From contig NC_061866.1 of assembly GCF_907164915.1 (NCBI RefSeq), forward strand, positions 26,615,905 to 26,679,904: a stretch of DNA of 64,000 bases, written 5' to 3'. A model generated the notes under the pieces. It was not told the DNA's origin and searched no databases. It saw only the letters and a list, made by a program, of their open reading frames with translations. Position numbers and translations under genes: made by a program. The DNA comes from Impatiens glandulifera (taxonomy: Eukaryota > Streptophyta > Magnoliopsida > Ericales > Balsaminaceae). Shown piece by piece: positions 41,756 through 54,909 of the stretch (within the stretch, counting starts at the first letter, position 1; the number at the start of each line of letters is the position of its first letter).

Positions 41756-43220
41756 TGATAGGATCGGTGTAATCAAAAGAGACGGGGTCTAATTATTGAT
41801 AACAACTTCAGAAAAACGGTTTGATAGAAATCCTGTTAGGGATTAATATTAATTTCTATTCTTCGCAAACACTTGAAACGATTCAAATACTGAATCGTTT
41901 GTTTGGGTTTGAAGCCTTGAACCAATGAATAATGAAAGGCAGAAGGAAAGAACACAACAATATATTTATGAATGTTCAGAGTTAATTCTCCTACGTCACC
42001 CTTTCTTCCAACAACTAGAAGGATTTCACTAAACTTCTTGAATCAATTACAGTTCACTGATTAGCTAACACTCTATTGAACATAACATACTCTGTTCAAC
42101 TTACAATATGATTAAGAATATATCTCAGCTAAAACCGTGTGTTTGATTTTCTCTCTTGAACTTGAATATGATGTACAATCAGTAAGTGCAAGAGTGATTC
42201 GTAATATGAGCAGAGTGACTGGTATACCGAGAGATTCGCCCGTTGTCTTTGAGCGTCTAAATATAGTGGAAGGACACCAACATGCTCTATGCTTCTAGAA
42301 CGTGGCCGTACTGAACGGTAGTGCGCGGGATATCCTTTTGTAACTGTCGAATACTTAACAAGTCGTGGGAGGAATATTTGCGTATGTGGCGTTCATTCAT
42401 TTGATGCAAGTAGCTGGCGCACTGATCTGAAAGAGAAAGTGGAGAAGGAGTAACGTACAACTAGTTGATCCGTGGGTAGACGTATGCTAACTTCAGACGG
42501 TTGCTGAAGCGAGGCATTAAACATGCTCAATTAGACCACCAAATCTAATAGACTTAAACGCCAACGTCTATCAGATAGATCCATTAGACTACCACGTCTA
42601 ATGGATTTAGACAACAATGTCGAAATACTCATCCCATTAGACTACCACGTCCATTGGAGTTAGACTGCAACGTCTAACCTTACATCACTTTAGACTAATC
42701 TGAAGGAGTTAGACGGCAACGTCTAACTTCGTGTATGTTAAACTTGCACGTATAACTACGTATCTATTAGACTGACACGTCTAACTAAGTATCTGTTAGA
42801 CTAACATGTCTAACTACGTATCTATCAGACTGCACATCTAACTACGTATCTCTTAGGTTGACACGTCTAATTACGTATCAATTAGACTGGCACGTCTAAC
42901 TACGTATCTGTTAGACTGGCACGTCTAACTACGTATCTATTAGACTAGCACATCTAACTACGTATCTGTTAGACTAGCACGTCTAACTGCGTATCTGTCA
43001 GACTGGCACATCTAACTACGTACCTGTTAGACTGGCACGTCTAAATACGTAACACGTCCAATTAGCCTACTTAGACCACGTTTAATTTAGCCAAATCTGA
43101 TGCACCTGCATAGAAACACTTTAGACGGCTTAACTTTATTCATATAACTTTTAATCATAATTAAGTTTTACTCATACATTATCAAAATAACGATAGTCAA
43201 GATAAGTTTTACTCATACAT
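41756..43220 (-). repeat. 5' LTR of I with TTAGAC array (copy 1)
   Basis: Ends CCGATCCTATCA at 41756 on the minus strand. TTAGAC/GTCTAA array 42520-43080 with a short period near 30 bp (TAACTACGTATCTGTTAGAC). Conserved module at 41964-42030. A direct repeat AAGTTTTACTCATACAT occurs near 43163 and 43204 next to the junction with J. Confidence 0.82.
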
Positions 43221-44192
43221 GTTTAACGGTGCACGTCTAATGCCTCGCTTTAGTAGTCGTCTGAAGTTAGCATACGTCTACCCACGATCAACTAGCTATA
43301 CACTATTTCTGCTCCACTCATCCACAGAGTCCAATACGCCAGCTATTTGCATCAAATGAATGAACGCCATGTACTCAAATATTTTCCCACTTCTTGTTCA
43401 GTACATGACAATTTTAGGAGGATATTCAGCGCACTACCTGTTCGGTACAGTCATGATCTATTTGCTTAGAGTCTGTTGTACTCTAGTCCTTTGTGCGGCC
43501 TTCCAATGGATGTTTTCCATGTGTCCATAAAGAAGATTCGACCATTGGTGTCCTTATACTACAAATAGATGCTCAAGGACAACAGAAGGATCACTAATTT
43601 AACTTGTTACTCAACCGGTTACTATGCTCAAAGATTATCAATCTTACAAGCTTACTCTTGCACTTACTGATTTTTACAAGAAGGGGTGATGTAGGAGAGT
43701 TTACTCCGAACATCCATAAATAACTCTCTGTTTTCTTTACTTTCTATCTTTCATCTTTCATTAGTTCAAAACTTCAAATCTGACCAACACTTCCGCACTT
43801 GAAACCGTTTTAAGAGTTCGAAAAATTTGTGAAGAATAGAAATAGATTTTCACTTCTAATAGAGTTAAAATTGAATCGTTTGTCATAAATTTTTATCAAT
43901 AACCAGACCCTAGTCTCTATTGGTACCACTGATCCTATATATTTGTATTAGAGCCCTGTCTTCTATTCTCAAGCCTATAAGGAACCTTAATCATGTTTAT
44001 CGTCAACCAAATCCCCATGCTTTCAAGAGAAATCTATGATTATTGGATGAAGAGAATGCAATCTCATTTGGTTGCCCTAGATTGTGACATGTGGAATGTC
44101 ATCACTAATGGTTTTGATAAAGATTGAGAAGCCAAGATGTAGGTAGACAACTGAAGATAAGATGATGAACAACCTGGATAATGTTGCCAAAG
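43221..44192 (+). mobile_element. Element J, left end, first copy (truncated LTR, PBS, gag start)
   Basis: LTR fragment 43221-43941 without the TTAGAC array (begins at TTTAACGGTGCACGTCTAATGCC), conserved module at 43678-43720. Degenerate PBS near 43943-43958 (TTGTATTAGAGCCCTG), gag ATG 43993 (FIVNQIPMLSREIYDYW). It is cut at 44192 by the duplication junction; J is continuous only in copy 2. Confidence 0.85.
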
Positions 44193-44700
44193 TGTGTATT
44201 TACAATTTCGGTTAAAATTGTACGGGTGTTATCGAGCAGGAAATAAGTCTCGATCGCATTGTGTTTGTGTATTCCTTAGTGAATATCCTTCTCGCGGTTT
44301 CGAGAGGAAGGGGTGACGTAGAAGTTTCATCTCCGAACATCCATAAAAACCTGTCTTGTTATTCACTTTCTGCCGGTTCTACATTCTAACCGATCTGTAC
44401 TAACCTACTTATACCGCTATAACCGATTCAAAACTACCTAAACCGACTTACTGAGTTACAAAACCGACCCAGCAATCTCCAAACCTATCCTACCCAAATC
44501 CGGTTCTGCCTATCCTATGTGTGTGCAGCTTCAACCTGAAACAAACCACTTCCGCGCTTGAACTCGGTTCAAGGGTTTGTGACAGTTTGTGTAGTATTGA
44601 ATCCCCGGTATTAATCTCTAACCGGATTAATCACCACCCTTTGAGTGAGACGCGATAACCGGCCAATCTCGGTCCCCCAACCGCGACCTAGATCCTAACA
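44193..44700 (+). repeat. H LTR 3' part, duplicated copy
   Basis: The last 508 bp of the H LTR with conserved module at 44279-44347 and end GATCCTAACA, followed by ACATA and D pol. Differs from copy 1 by a few transitions (CCAATCTCGG against CCAACCCCGG). Confidence 0.9.
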
Positions 44701-44705
44701 ACATA

Positions 44706-47661
44706 CGATACACGGTTGAATTTCATAAAAATGCATGTTAAGTTAAAAATCATCAAGGTGATACTCTCTTAACCGGAAATAGAATAGGAAACATTTAGAA
44801 AGTAGATTGGAAAACTAAGATTGAGAACCCGGTTTGTATGATAGCTAGAAACGATCCGAACTGGCTCTAGCACAAATGGCTAAACCATCTAAATTTCAAA
44901 ACTTTAAACTTCATATGTTCTAAGGAATTAGTTCATGGCTTTCCAAACATCAAATTTTCCAAAGATAAAGTATGTGTTGCATGTCAAATGAGAAAACAAA
45001 TAAAATCATCTTTTAAAAGTAAAGGAAATTTTCAATCCAAACGATGCTTAGAACTACTGCATATGGACTTGTTTGGACCAGTTTAGGTAACGAGCCTAGG
45101 AGGCATGTATTATACCATGGTAGTTGTTGATAATTACTCCAGATTTACTTGGGTAACATGTTTAGCTTCTAAAAATCTAGTTACACCGAACCTGATTAAG
45201 TTATTTTTAAGGATACAAAATGAGAAATCTATCCGAATTAACCGAATCAGAAGTGATAGAAGAACCAAATTCACAAACAGTACATTAACTACTTTTCTTG
45301 ATGATTCTGGGATTAGGCACGAGTTGTCTAGTGCCAGAATACCTCAACAAAATGGCCTGGCTGAGAGAAGAAACCGAACTCTCAAGGAAGCCGCAATGTC
45401 TATGATAGCCGATTCGGGTATTGCTCAAAAATTTTGGGCTGAAGCCATCAATACTGCATGTTACACTCCAAACCGATCTTTAATTACCAAACGATTTACT
45501 AAAACACCATTTGAAATATACCATGACAAAGTTCCTAACATCCAATCTCTTAGGATCTTTGGTTGTAAGTGTTATGTTCACATCAACGGCAAAAGTTATT
45601 TGACCGCGTTTAATGCTAAATCCGATGAAGGAATAATGTTGGGCTACTCAGCCGTAAGTAAGGCATATAGAATTTATAACACTAGAACGTTAACGGTTGA
45701 ATAAACCTCTCATGTTGTTTTTGATGAATCGATTGAACGTAACACTGCAGTACCCTTCGACCTTCACAACAGAATGGAAAATTTCAATATCTATTCTGAT
45801 GATGAAGATGAGGTTCCGGTCTATAGAAGATTTGTCAATGATTAAGTAGTTAATGTTGAGATTCAGCCTGATCAAGCTGCTTTACCACAGGAAGTTGACA
45901 CCTCAATGTCTACTGAGGAAATCGGTCGGTCTGACTCGGCTCAGCCTACCGATACGTCTAACCTTGATCAGTTAACCGGATGCTTGGAAGACACTACCAG
46001 AATAAACCTCAGAAGAAATAAAAATCATCCTCTTGAACTTGAAATAGGTAACCTCTTATCACCCGTCCGAACTAGGCAACAAAATTTGGAAGAGTATGAA
46101 AACTCAATTTTCATATCACAAATTGAGCCGAAAAATGTGGATGAAGCGTTGCTAGATCCCGATTAGATTTTACTAATTCAAGAAGAATTAAACCAGTTTG
46201 AGAGAAATAAAGTCTGGCACCTAGTTCCAAGACCGAAACAGAAATCGATCATAAAAACAAGATGGGTATTCAAAAATAAACTCAATGAAGACGGTTTGGT
46301 TACGAGGAACAAAGCCAGACTAGTGGCTCAAGGATACAAACAAGAAGAAGACATTGGTTTTGAAGAATCATTTGCACCTGTGGCTAGACTTGAAGCCTAT
46401 AAAATATTTTTGGCATTTGCGACTTTCAAAAATTTTAAAGTTTTTTAAATGGATGTCAAAAGTACTTTTCTAAACGGTAAACTAAGTGATGAAGTGTATG
46501 TTGAACAACCTCTGGTTTTAAAATTCCGGAACTAATAAGTCATGTATACCGGCTTGATAAAGCCATTTATGGTTTAAAACAGGCTCCAAGAGCCTGGTAT
46601 GATACCTTTACCGAATTCTTATTTGATCACAACTTTACAATAGGTTCGATTGACAAAATACTTTTCAAATTTGAGAAAAAGGAACACATTTTACTTGTTC
46701 AAATATATGTGGATGATATCATTTTCGGCTCAATCGATCCAAAATTATGTAACACATTCTCAAAGTTAATGACTGACAGATTTGAGATGAGTATGATGGG
46801 GGAATTAAGTTTCTTCCTAGGTTTTCAGGTTCGGCAAATCGACACCGGAACATTCATCAGCCAACCTAAATACACAGCCGAACTACTAAAGAAATTTGGA
46901 ATGAATACTTGTGTCGAAGCGGCTACTCCAATGAGTTCATCAGTAAAACTGGACAAAGACGAGGACGGTCAAGGAGTAGATATAACAGCTTAACGAGGAA
47001 TCATCGGCTCACTCCTCTATCTAACAGCCAGCCGACCGGACATCTTGTTCGCGGTCGGAGTTTGCGGAAGATTTCAAGCCAATCCAAAACAATCACATTA
47101 TACCGCGGTTAAGAGGATTCTAAAATATCTAAAAGGAACTCAAGACGTGGGACTATGGTACCCAAAAGACTCAAGTTTTAACCTAATAAATTATTCCGAT
47201 GCAGACTATGTAGGCTGCAAAATTGACCGAAAAAGCACGAGCGGGACATGCCAATTTCTAGGAGACCGGCTAATCTCTTGGTATAGAAAAAAGCAAACCT
47301 CAATTGCCACTCCAACCGCAGAGGCAGAGTATCTAGCAGATGGAAGCTACTGTGCTCAACTCCTCTAGATTCAACAGAAACTAAAAGACTTCGGTGTAAT
47401 TGCTGAAGAGTCTCCAATCTTTGTGACAACACCAACGCAATAATGATTACATACAACCCGGTGTTGCACTCAAGAACAAAGCATATTGATATCAGACACC
47501 ACTTCATCCGGGAACACATTCAGCTGAAACACATCTGGCTGGAGTATGTCTCAACCGAACATCAAGTGGCTGACATCTTTACCAAGCCGCTACAGGAAGC
47601 TAAGTTCTCTTATTTCAGAAATATTTTGGGACTTACTGATAGTAAGAAACTTATACCTTAA
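44706..47661 (+). pseudogene. pol: Element D pol (copy 2): integrase, RT, RNase H
   Basis: Same content as 30418-33373. YVDD at 46706-46717. It keeps TGG at 44862 and CAG at 46826 where copy 1 has TAG, so the segment 46709-46993 (DDIIFGS to DEDGQGVDITA) stays open here. It has its own changes (for example Arg for Gly in RSDRRTKF, Cys for Phe in TWVTCLAS). The older stops are shared, so they predate the duplication. Confidence 0.92.
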
Positions 47662-48362
47662 GTGTCATTGCATGTTTTCAAAAATCCAAACCTTATGAAA
47701 AACCGGGGCATGAGCTCATGGAGAAGCTCATGCTTCTCAAGCCATACCTCAATAGGAAATTAAACACTTAGAGGGATGCTAACCGGAAAGATGTCTCCGG
47801 TTAACCTTGACAAATTCACATTACCAAATTACATGTAAATATGTTGGGCGGTTCAAATGACTTGGGTAAAACAGACAGTTTATTCCCTAAGCTGAACAAA
47901 TGTCGGCTTAGTTCGACATTTCTTCACATCGGAATAAGTTATCTCGATAAAACTAGTCATGAAAAACTAACCGATAAAATGCATCATGATTTCGGTAACT
48001 GAATTTTTCCGGCTAACTTGGGACAGCTGACCGTTGTTTTAATGCATGTTTTGATAATTAAACCTATGAAATAGAAAAAACAGTCTACACCTCAATCAAA
48101 GTGACGACACGTGTCTATCACTAAAAGAGGAAGACTAACATCCCTTCCATATTTTAAAAACTATGATGAAAATCTTTTTGTCATCATTACTTTGTCATTG
48201 GAAATAACCATTATACACTTACACAAGTTAACTTTATAATTATTACAAGATGACATCTCTAAGAATGCTTACCATCGACTGGCTATTTAAGTAGCTAATC
48301 TAATATAATCTCAAAACACTATTCATCACAAGAAATCTCTCTAAGCAAAATTATCTAGAAAA
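47662..48362 (+). promoter_or_regulatory. Spacer upstream of D accessory ORF 1 (copy 2)
   Basis: Duplicate of 33374-34074 with the same TATTTAAG box (48284-48291). Confidence 0.5.
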
Positions 48363-48914
48363 ATGTCTTGCTCTCTCTCCAAGAAAGTTCTTCTAGCCAA
48401 TTTCGAATCAGTTGCTAATGCTGAGGACAACGAAGTCCAGTGCATCTTCAGAGCTCTCGAGAGCACCGGTCTCAGAAGATTCTTAGAAAATTTCTACGCC
48501 ATTAACTACTCATTAGTTAATGAGTTCTTTGAAATAGCAAGGGTGATACATCTAGAAGTCATCTTTGTTCAAGTCCATGGAAAATCATTCCTATTCAGTT
48601 CGACAAACTTCACAAACTTTTGCGAGCTGCCAACTAAGGGAGTTACCGATCTCATCTACTCCATAGTGTTCATCGAAGAGATGAGACACCACTTCTCCGA
48701 CTCTATGACCCCGGTTAACACTTGGGGACCCAAAAGTCTGCTCGCTAACGAATACCAAGTTCTTAGTGAGATCTTGAGTAAGTCCTTCTTGGCCAGGGAC
48801 AAGTTTCAATCCTATACCCAACGCATGTTTGAGATGATGACTGCCATCACCAAAGGAACTCGGGTGAACTGGTCGAGGATCATCTTCGACAACCTGAATG
48901 AGCTAATCATTTAA
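48363..48914 (+). CDS. D accessory ORF 1 (copy 2), 183 aa, intact
   Basis: Complete frame, identical to 34075-34626 but for Phe in place of Cys (RRFLENFYAIN) and at least one silent change. Domain landmarks as in copy 1: STGLRRFLEN, VNEFFEIARV, FCELPTKG, VNWSRIIFDNL. The frame has survived in both copies, and the single difference is one conservative-context change near the domain start. Function unknown. Confidence 0.65.
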   Translation: MSCSLSKKVLLANFESVANAEDNEVQCIFRALESTGLRRFLENFYAINYSLVNEFFEIARVIHLEVIFVQVHGKSFLFSSTNFTNFCELPTKGVTDLIYSIVFIEEMRHHFSDSMTPVNTWGPKSLLANEYQVLSEILSKSFLARDKFQSYTQRMFEMMTAITKGTRVNWSRIIFDNLNELII

Positions 48915-49663
48915 AAAAAAACCCGGTTATGCTCTATAGTTGAGCGGTTTGTTCAACCACTTCAACAACTATCACGGTTTGGGTATCATTCTACACCCAA
49001 AACAGTTGTTGACAAAGGAGAGGATTCAAGAGATGATCGACAGATGGAACAAAGCAAAAGCCAAAAAGACTCCAATTGTTGGGTTGTCCCATTATTAATC
49101 CTCTCTTGTTTTTAACTCGATTAATGATGTTCCTTTCTCGCTTTCTCTCTCCATTCCACTACCGAACCGATAATTTTGTTGTACTATTAGTTCGGTACGG
49201 CATCTTTTAATGACAAACACCTTTTCCTTTTCGGCTCAATTTTAGAACTCAAAACCTTAAAACATGCAAATCCAACATCTTCTCAAGGAGAAGCTGCCGA
49301 AAACAATCAAGACGAAAAATCACCGTAACCGAATTGTTTCAAAATCCACATTGGAAACATATATATCCATTTCCCAAAAGACGTGCCTAGTCCGGATAGG
49401 CTGGTCAGTATATATCGTAAATTCCCAAAAATTATTCTCTTGAAAAGGCACCAAACATTTAATGAAAATATTGACAATACATAAACGATCAGATTTTTTC
49501 AAAATATTCCATTAAATGCTTTGTAACCGTCTCCACTATATAAGGCCATCATCCTCCTTAACAGCAAATCACAATTTGAAAGTATCTTTTTCTCTCTAAA
49601 TCTTGAACTTCATATCTTTTCAAAACTATCATATCTTTTCAAAACTTCATATCTTTTCACAAT
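48915..49663 (+). promoter_or_regulatory. Spacer upstream of D accessory ORF 2 (copy 2)
   Basis: As 34627-35350, with 25 extra bp near 49320-49345 flanked by AAAATC repeats (probably ancestral, deleted in copy 1). TATATAA near 49537-49543. Confidence 0.5.
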
Positions 49664-50197
49664 TTGAAAAGTATCTTTCTTTTCGACAATGCCCAAGTGA
49701 GAGATGACGACAACATCACCACCTACATCGACTGCGAATTCTACCGGCTCACTGAAGAGTCATTTACAGATTTCTTCAACCTACCATCCGAAGGATTTTC
49801 GGATTTTCCAACTCCCCCTTTTCGAGCAAAAGAACATTATTCGTTCATATTCTTTGGTATCACTCATCCGGTTGAATGCCACAGTCTGATAGATGACCTG
49901 GCCCCTCATATCCAACTCCTCCAGGACCTAATCCAGCGGTCAGTCTTGGGACACATGCCGAATCAGCAGTACACCCGGCAAGTGTAAGACCTAATGATCT
50001 CAATCACAAAACTCTCACCCGTAAATTGGGCTTCATTTATCTTTAACAACTTGAAGGAGCTCATCACGACTCCTAGAAGAAGAATCAGCTTTGGTCCCCA
50101 AATCAGCCGGTACATTCGCTCCGTCATTCCCAATCTCGGACCAGGAGTCCTAGTAGGCCCGGTTAACACGCTGACCAGCGACAAAATGAAAAGCTAG
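49664..50197 (+). pseudogene. D accessory ORF 2 relic (copy 2)
   Basis: Same N-terminal loss and same internal stop (49985-49987) as copy 1, so this damage predates the duplication. Small differences: FSDF for FSNF, and Ile for Val in DLIQRSV. It ends SDKMKS at 50197. Confidence 0.7.
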
Positions 50198-50761
50198 ATT
50201 GGAAGAATCAAAAACCGGACCGGCTACACTGTGGAGGAATGGAAGAAGGGAATTATTTTCAAACATAAAAAAAAACTTTTTATTGTATTGGGTCATCTCA
50301 GTCATTTTGTTGTACGACCGGTTGACCACTCTACTTATTTTTCTCGGTTAAATCTAAGTCATCTACTCATTCCGGTTTAAAATCAAAATTTCGGTATCCT
50401 CTAAACATCGGTTAAACACTTTCTGCTAAGGCACAACTTCCAGCCTCACATCAAAAGTTCGGCTAAAAATAAAATTCGACTAAATTCAAACTCAACCGCC
50501 AATAGTTTACCGCCCTAGTTTACCGCTCAAATTTACCACCCGGATTTACCGTCAACAGTTACCGTAGTAACTTTTTGAAGGAAAACTTGGCGCTTAAACC
50601 CAGAATGACGTGACGGTTCGGTTTCTTAACCGCCAAGTAACTGTCTCCTATATAATTAGAGAAGTTTATATCATTCATCATCTCACGCTCTCTCTCTAAA
50701 AACTTTAAAGCATCTTTGCTCTTATCTCTCAAAGTTCTCTTAATCTCTTTGTCAATCCACC
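50198..50761 (+). promoter_or_regulatory. Spacer upstream of D accessory ORF 3 (copy 2)
   Basis: As 35885-36446, with TATATAA near 50649-50655 and a CT repeat two bases longer. Confidence 0.5.
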
Positions 50762-53629
50762 ATGGGACGTGATAACGCACTATTCACTTACATTTTGTAG
50801 ATCGACTTCAAGGATACCGAGGAGAATGGAATTAGCGACTACAAAACTTTGATCGGGTCCCTAAAAGACTCTGGTTTGAAGAATTTCCTGAATGGTCTGT
50901 TTGTTCTTCATCAGGATGAAGTTTTGGAGTTCTTCAGCCAGGCAAGTGTGAAGAAGAGGGTCATAACTACCACCGTACGCGGCGTAACTTTCGAAATCAA
51001 TGAGGAGTTATTTGCTGAGGCTCTTGGATTTCCCAGCGAAGGACGAGATTTCCAGACCAGCCTATCTGAAGCCGATACTGCGGCGGCTCGGCTAGTTATA
51101 TCAAATGATCCGGCCAACTTGCTTGATCACACCAGCAAGAAAAGAAAACTGAAGCCGGAGTTCCGGTGGCTTCATGACATTATCTACAAATCCCTACAAG
51201 GAAAATGAGGAAACTTTGACAACATGACTCGGTTGAAGTTTGAGATGATGATTGGAATAGTCCGAGGTAACAAAATCGACTGGGCCGGTGTGCTCTTCGA
51301 GCAACTATGTGAAGTAGTTGCAGGAACCAAGGATCGGGTTCAAGCCTACGCCGTGCCGATTGGGAAAATTCGTAAACATTTACAGATCTTAATCGGAGAA
51401 GGTACACCCCTTTCAAACTCTAAAATCATGAATTCTGAGAATGTTAGAGTCAGGACTGAAAACCGCCTTAGGAGAGAGCTCCAAAGGCTAAAACCATTAA
51501 GGAAGCCGAACTGGTTGTCCCGAAAGACAAAGGCTCCAAAGAAGTTGAGCCTAAAGAAAAGGAAACCGAAGTCAAAGGCAAGGAGCCGAGATTCAAGAAA
51601 GCAACTAAAAAGAGAAAGCCATTGAGAAGAAAGTGGCAAGCAAGTCTCGTAACTCCGAGAAAACACCTTCTCCCAAGCCATCCGATTTGGCTCAGTCCCG
51701 GCCTTCCGATCCGATCATGGTTGCAATTCCAATCAATGTGGTGGTTCCCATTCCGGTTCACTCTTCCTCTCTAGTTAAAGAGAAGAAAGCAGCCGACACA
51801 GCCATCTACTCAAGACCGGAAGAATCATCGGCAAATCTACACACAAAGGGGCATCTGTACATACGGTAAGTACCCGAACTCCACCTCATAACTTTGAATC
51901 TAGGATCTCTCCAATCCAGTAGGCCAAGGATGTGAATGAGGAAGTCAATGAGAGGACTTCAGATCAAATTAATAAAATTTTAGATGATGTCAATCGAATC
52001 ATGGAAACCGAGGTGACAAGAAAGCTCACCAAAACCGGTCAAATAGATGATGTCAACCGGATAACCGAAGCTGACAAGGCCAAATAAACGGCCGAAATAG
52101 AAGAAGACGAAAAGATGGTGGATTCTCCGGTAAAAGGAAGAAATATTTCTGAAAAGAGTTCTACTGGTGAGGTTCCTAAAAAAACTCCTCTAACCGGACA
52201 TGATCAGAATCCTCCTCATAAGGAGCCAAAACAACATGCTAACATACCGGATCCTGTAGTTCTAGTTTCTCAACAAGAAGTCGAAGAAATGTTTCAACAA
52301 ATTCTCCAACAGTTGGAGGAGGAGGGAGAAGAAATATCCCGCCCTTACTACCATTGGTGCAAAATCAGAAGTGAAGTTAAATTCATGCACATGCTCCCTG
52401 ACTACACCAAAAATAAGCATTGGTCGACACTAATGGCCATGGAAGACGAGGTATTCAATATGGCAAAATCTGATTTTGTTCCATTGGTCTTGGCAAGAGG
52501 AAAGTTGGTCAACGAACACGCCATACTACAAGCACTGACCAAAGCATTGGAAGAGAGCCGAGGGGAACCAACCAAGGTTGAAAAGAAAGTGGTGGAAAAA
52601 GTTATTAAACTGAGGGACGACTTAAAAAGAGACATCACACGACTGGAGGAAGAATCGAAGGAAAGGTTCGCCGACTGCTTTTTGTATCCCGGAGATTACT
52701 AAAGTAGGCTAGTCTTTGAACATGGTGAATCATCCAAACCGACGGGGGACCAGCAAGAAGGAAACAGACCGAAATCCAGTGAGGATAAAGACGGTCACCA
52801 TGCCACTCCATCAGGCAAATCAACAAGTAAGTCCCATATTCATGTTCACTTTGTAGAATCAAATCCAGCTAACCAAGAAGAACCGAAAATGGCCATGTTG
52901 GTCCATTCTCTTCACCCGGAGCAAAGTCACGAAGTTGCACACTTATCTGCCGACATAAGGGAACTCATCCTCGAAGTTGTCCAAGGCTCAATGGACAAGT
53001 ATCAGGCCGCCGCGGAAGCGAGGACCGCCACAATCAATTCAAACCTAATTGAGACGGTAAGATCGACAATTGAGTAGTCAACCGCTCCACTACTAGAAAT
53101 GATGCAAGTCATGGCGGCTCAGATTGAGGACTTACAAAACTCAAAGCGGTAACTACCCACGAGCAGATCCGAACAGATGCGGAAACAACCCTCAAACTCC
53201 AACACGATGAAGAAGAACAAGAACGGCTAAAAAAAGAACGTGAAGAAGATGATTTCTGTGTTGCACAACAACTTCAAGAGGAAGAAAAGGCCAAACAAAA
53301 AGAAGACGAAACGGTTCAAGTTGAGCGGCCACGTGGCATGATAACAAGGGCTCGGTCAAATAAACGAAAGAGAAGAAAGATAACCGAATTGCTATCTCGG
53401 GTGGAACAAGGTGGTCCTCAACTGGTTGAAAATTCCATTGCTCCATTTGACGAAGAAGAGGAAGAAGATGATATTCCCTTGAACCCAAGGAAACAGAAAA
53501 TTGTACCGACATTATCTAATCCTTCAACCAGTTAGAGACCATCAACCGAACCTCCACCTCGACCGCCCAGATCAGAAGGCAGTTTCTTCAACTTTAACCG
53601 TTTCCCTTCCTCCAGACCAAGTATCATAA
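50762..53629 (+). pseudogene. D accessory ORF 3, long form (copy 2)
   Basis: Same layout as copy 1: shared domain, Lys-rich stretch, coiled-coil-like parts, basic RARSNKRKRRK and acidic run. It keeps CAG at 50939 where copy 1 has TAG, so the domain is open from 50849 to 51208. Shared stops near 50798 and 51206 and the shared frameshift near 51470 show it was already dead when duplicated. Near 53490 a run of bases differs (PRKQKI against PRNRKL), shifting the frame of the tail. Confidence 0.75.
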
Positions 53630-54000
53630 CTGGCTGGTGTATAGACGCGGATAGAAGAGAAAGAGAATGGCAAGAGGAGGAGGAAAAGGCAAAGGTTAAA
53701 GCAAAAGAACAGGGGGGACATCCGAACCCTTGAACTAAAGCCTTATTTATTCTACTTACCTAGAACTAAAGTTTTTTTTATGTTTCGGTTATCACTCTAT
53801 TTTCTATATATATATATAATATTATCTCGGTCTTTTAAGTTGGTTTTGATACTTTTCGGATAAAAAACATCAAAATGGGAGAAATTAATAAGAAAAACTT
53901 TTCAAAAACCGGCCAAGTAAACTTAAAGCTCTTAGAAATTTCTCCCGCCAACACTTACAAGTTTTGAATATTTATTCTAAATAATCAAAAAGGGAGAAAT
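53630..54000 (+). other. D 3' untranslated end with PPT (copy 2)
   Basis: As 39314-39684. PPT AAAAAGGGAGAAA at 53987-53999, TA microsatellite near 53806. Confidence 0.75.
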
Positions 54001-54812
54001 TTTTAGAAAAATTAAATAAGTTAATTTTAACAGGACAAAGAACTTAACCAGTCACAAAATTCCTTTTGCAGGTTACCTACTCTAACCGGTTCGGCTGACC
54101 AATCAATAAATGAAAGAGAATTATGATCGTTGTCATATTCTCTATATAAAGGGAGCCAAGAGCAGTAAAGACAAACAACGCACGCGAGCTAAAAAACAAC
54201 TCAGTTCTTCATACAATCAAGCCTTAAAAACATCCTGAGTTCATATAACTTTTCTAATTCAAAGTGAAACAATTGATGTAAACGAAATCTGTGTATTTTA
54301 TCTTGTGTAAAAGTATTACATCATTGTGTGAGTGGTGTAACCGACGAACAGTAAATAAGACTCGATCGGAGTGTGTGTAGTTGAATATTCCAGTTAGTGA
54401 ATATCCTTCTCACTATTTGAGAAGAAGGGGTGACGTAGGAGATTTAACTCCGAACATCCATAAAAATCTGTCTTGTGTTCTGCATTTTATTTTCCGGCTT
54501 ACTTAAAAACACCAAACCGAAACACTATTAACTCAAACCGAATCGGCTCTCCCTTAATACAAACCAAACCAACTTTCTCTCCATCTTAATCGACTTCTCC
54601 TAATACCTTCCAAACCGAATCACGTACGTTGCTTCAGATTGAAACAAACATTTTCGCACTTGAAATCGGTTCAAGAGTCTATGACAATCTGTGTAGTGTT
54701 AAGAGCGGTTCTAGTCTTTAACAGGATTAGTACCAGTGTGTTGTGTGTTATTGTGTAAGTGATCTACCTTTAGCAGGACCCCGGTCCCCTATCGGCGTTC
54801 CCGATCCTAACA
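54001..54812 (+). repeat. 3' LTR of D (812 bp, copy 2)
   Basis: TTTTAGAAAAATTAAATAAG ... GATCCTAACA. Conserved module at 54397-54464. Same length as copy 1. Confidence 0.92.
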
Positions 54813-54909
54813 GAATAAATATTCAAAACTTGTAAGTGTTGGCCGGTTCAAAAAGCGTTTTAAGAAATGTTTGGTCATTTTAAAATTAACTTACTTAATT
54901 TTTCTAACA
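54813..54909 (-). repeat. Inverted 97-bp tail of D (copy 2)
   Basis: Same inverted LTR-start/interior fragment as 40497-40593, followed by TATTG at 54910-54914. Confidence 0.85.

Larger units (their letters stand above)
40975..43220 (-). mobile_element. Element I: 5'-half copia fragment, minus strand (copy 1)
   Basis: On the minus strand: 5' LTR (43220 to 41756), PBS (41753-41742), gag (41683-41120), start of protease (VWYLESGCSRHMTG, about 41020-40977), then truncated against B. TGTTGG...CTATCA class. Right boundary at 43220 is approximate; it meets J head to head. Confidence 0.82.
29905..44192 (+). repeat. 14.3-kb direct tandem duplication, copy 1
   Basis: Runs from inside the H LTR to inside J's gag. 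The next base after 44192 repeats 29905 (TGTGTATTTACAATTTCGG). The breakpoint shows only AAG shared between the two parent ends, so it is not LTR-LTR recombination. Copy 1 is 14,288 bp. It has acquired at least three nonsense changes that copy 2 lacks (30575, 32538, 36624). Confidence 0.95.
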
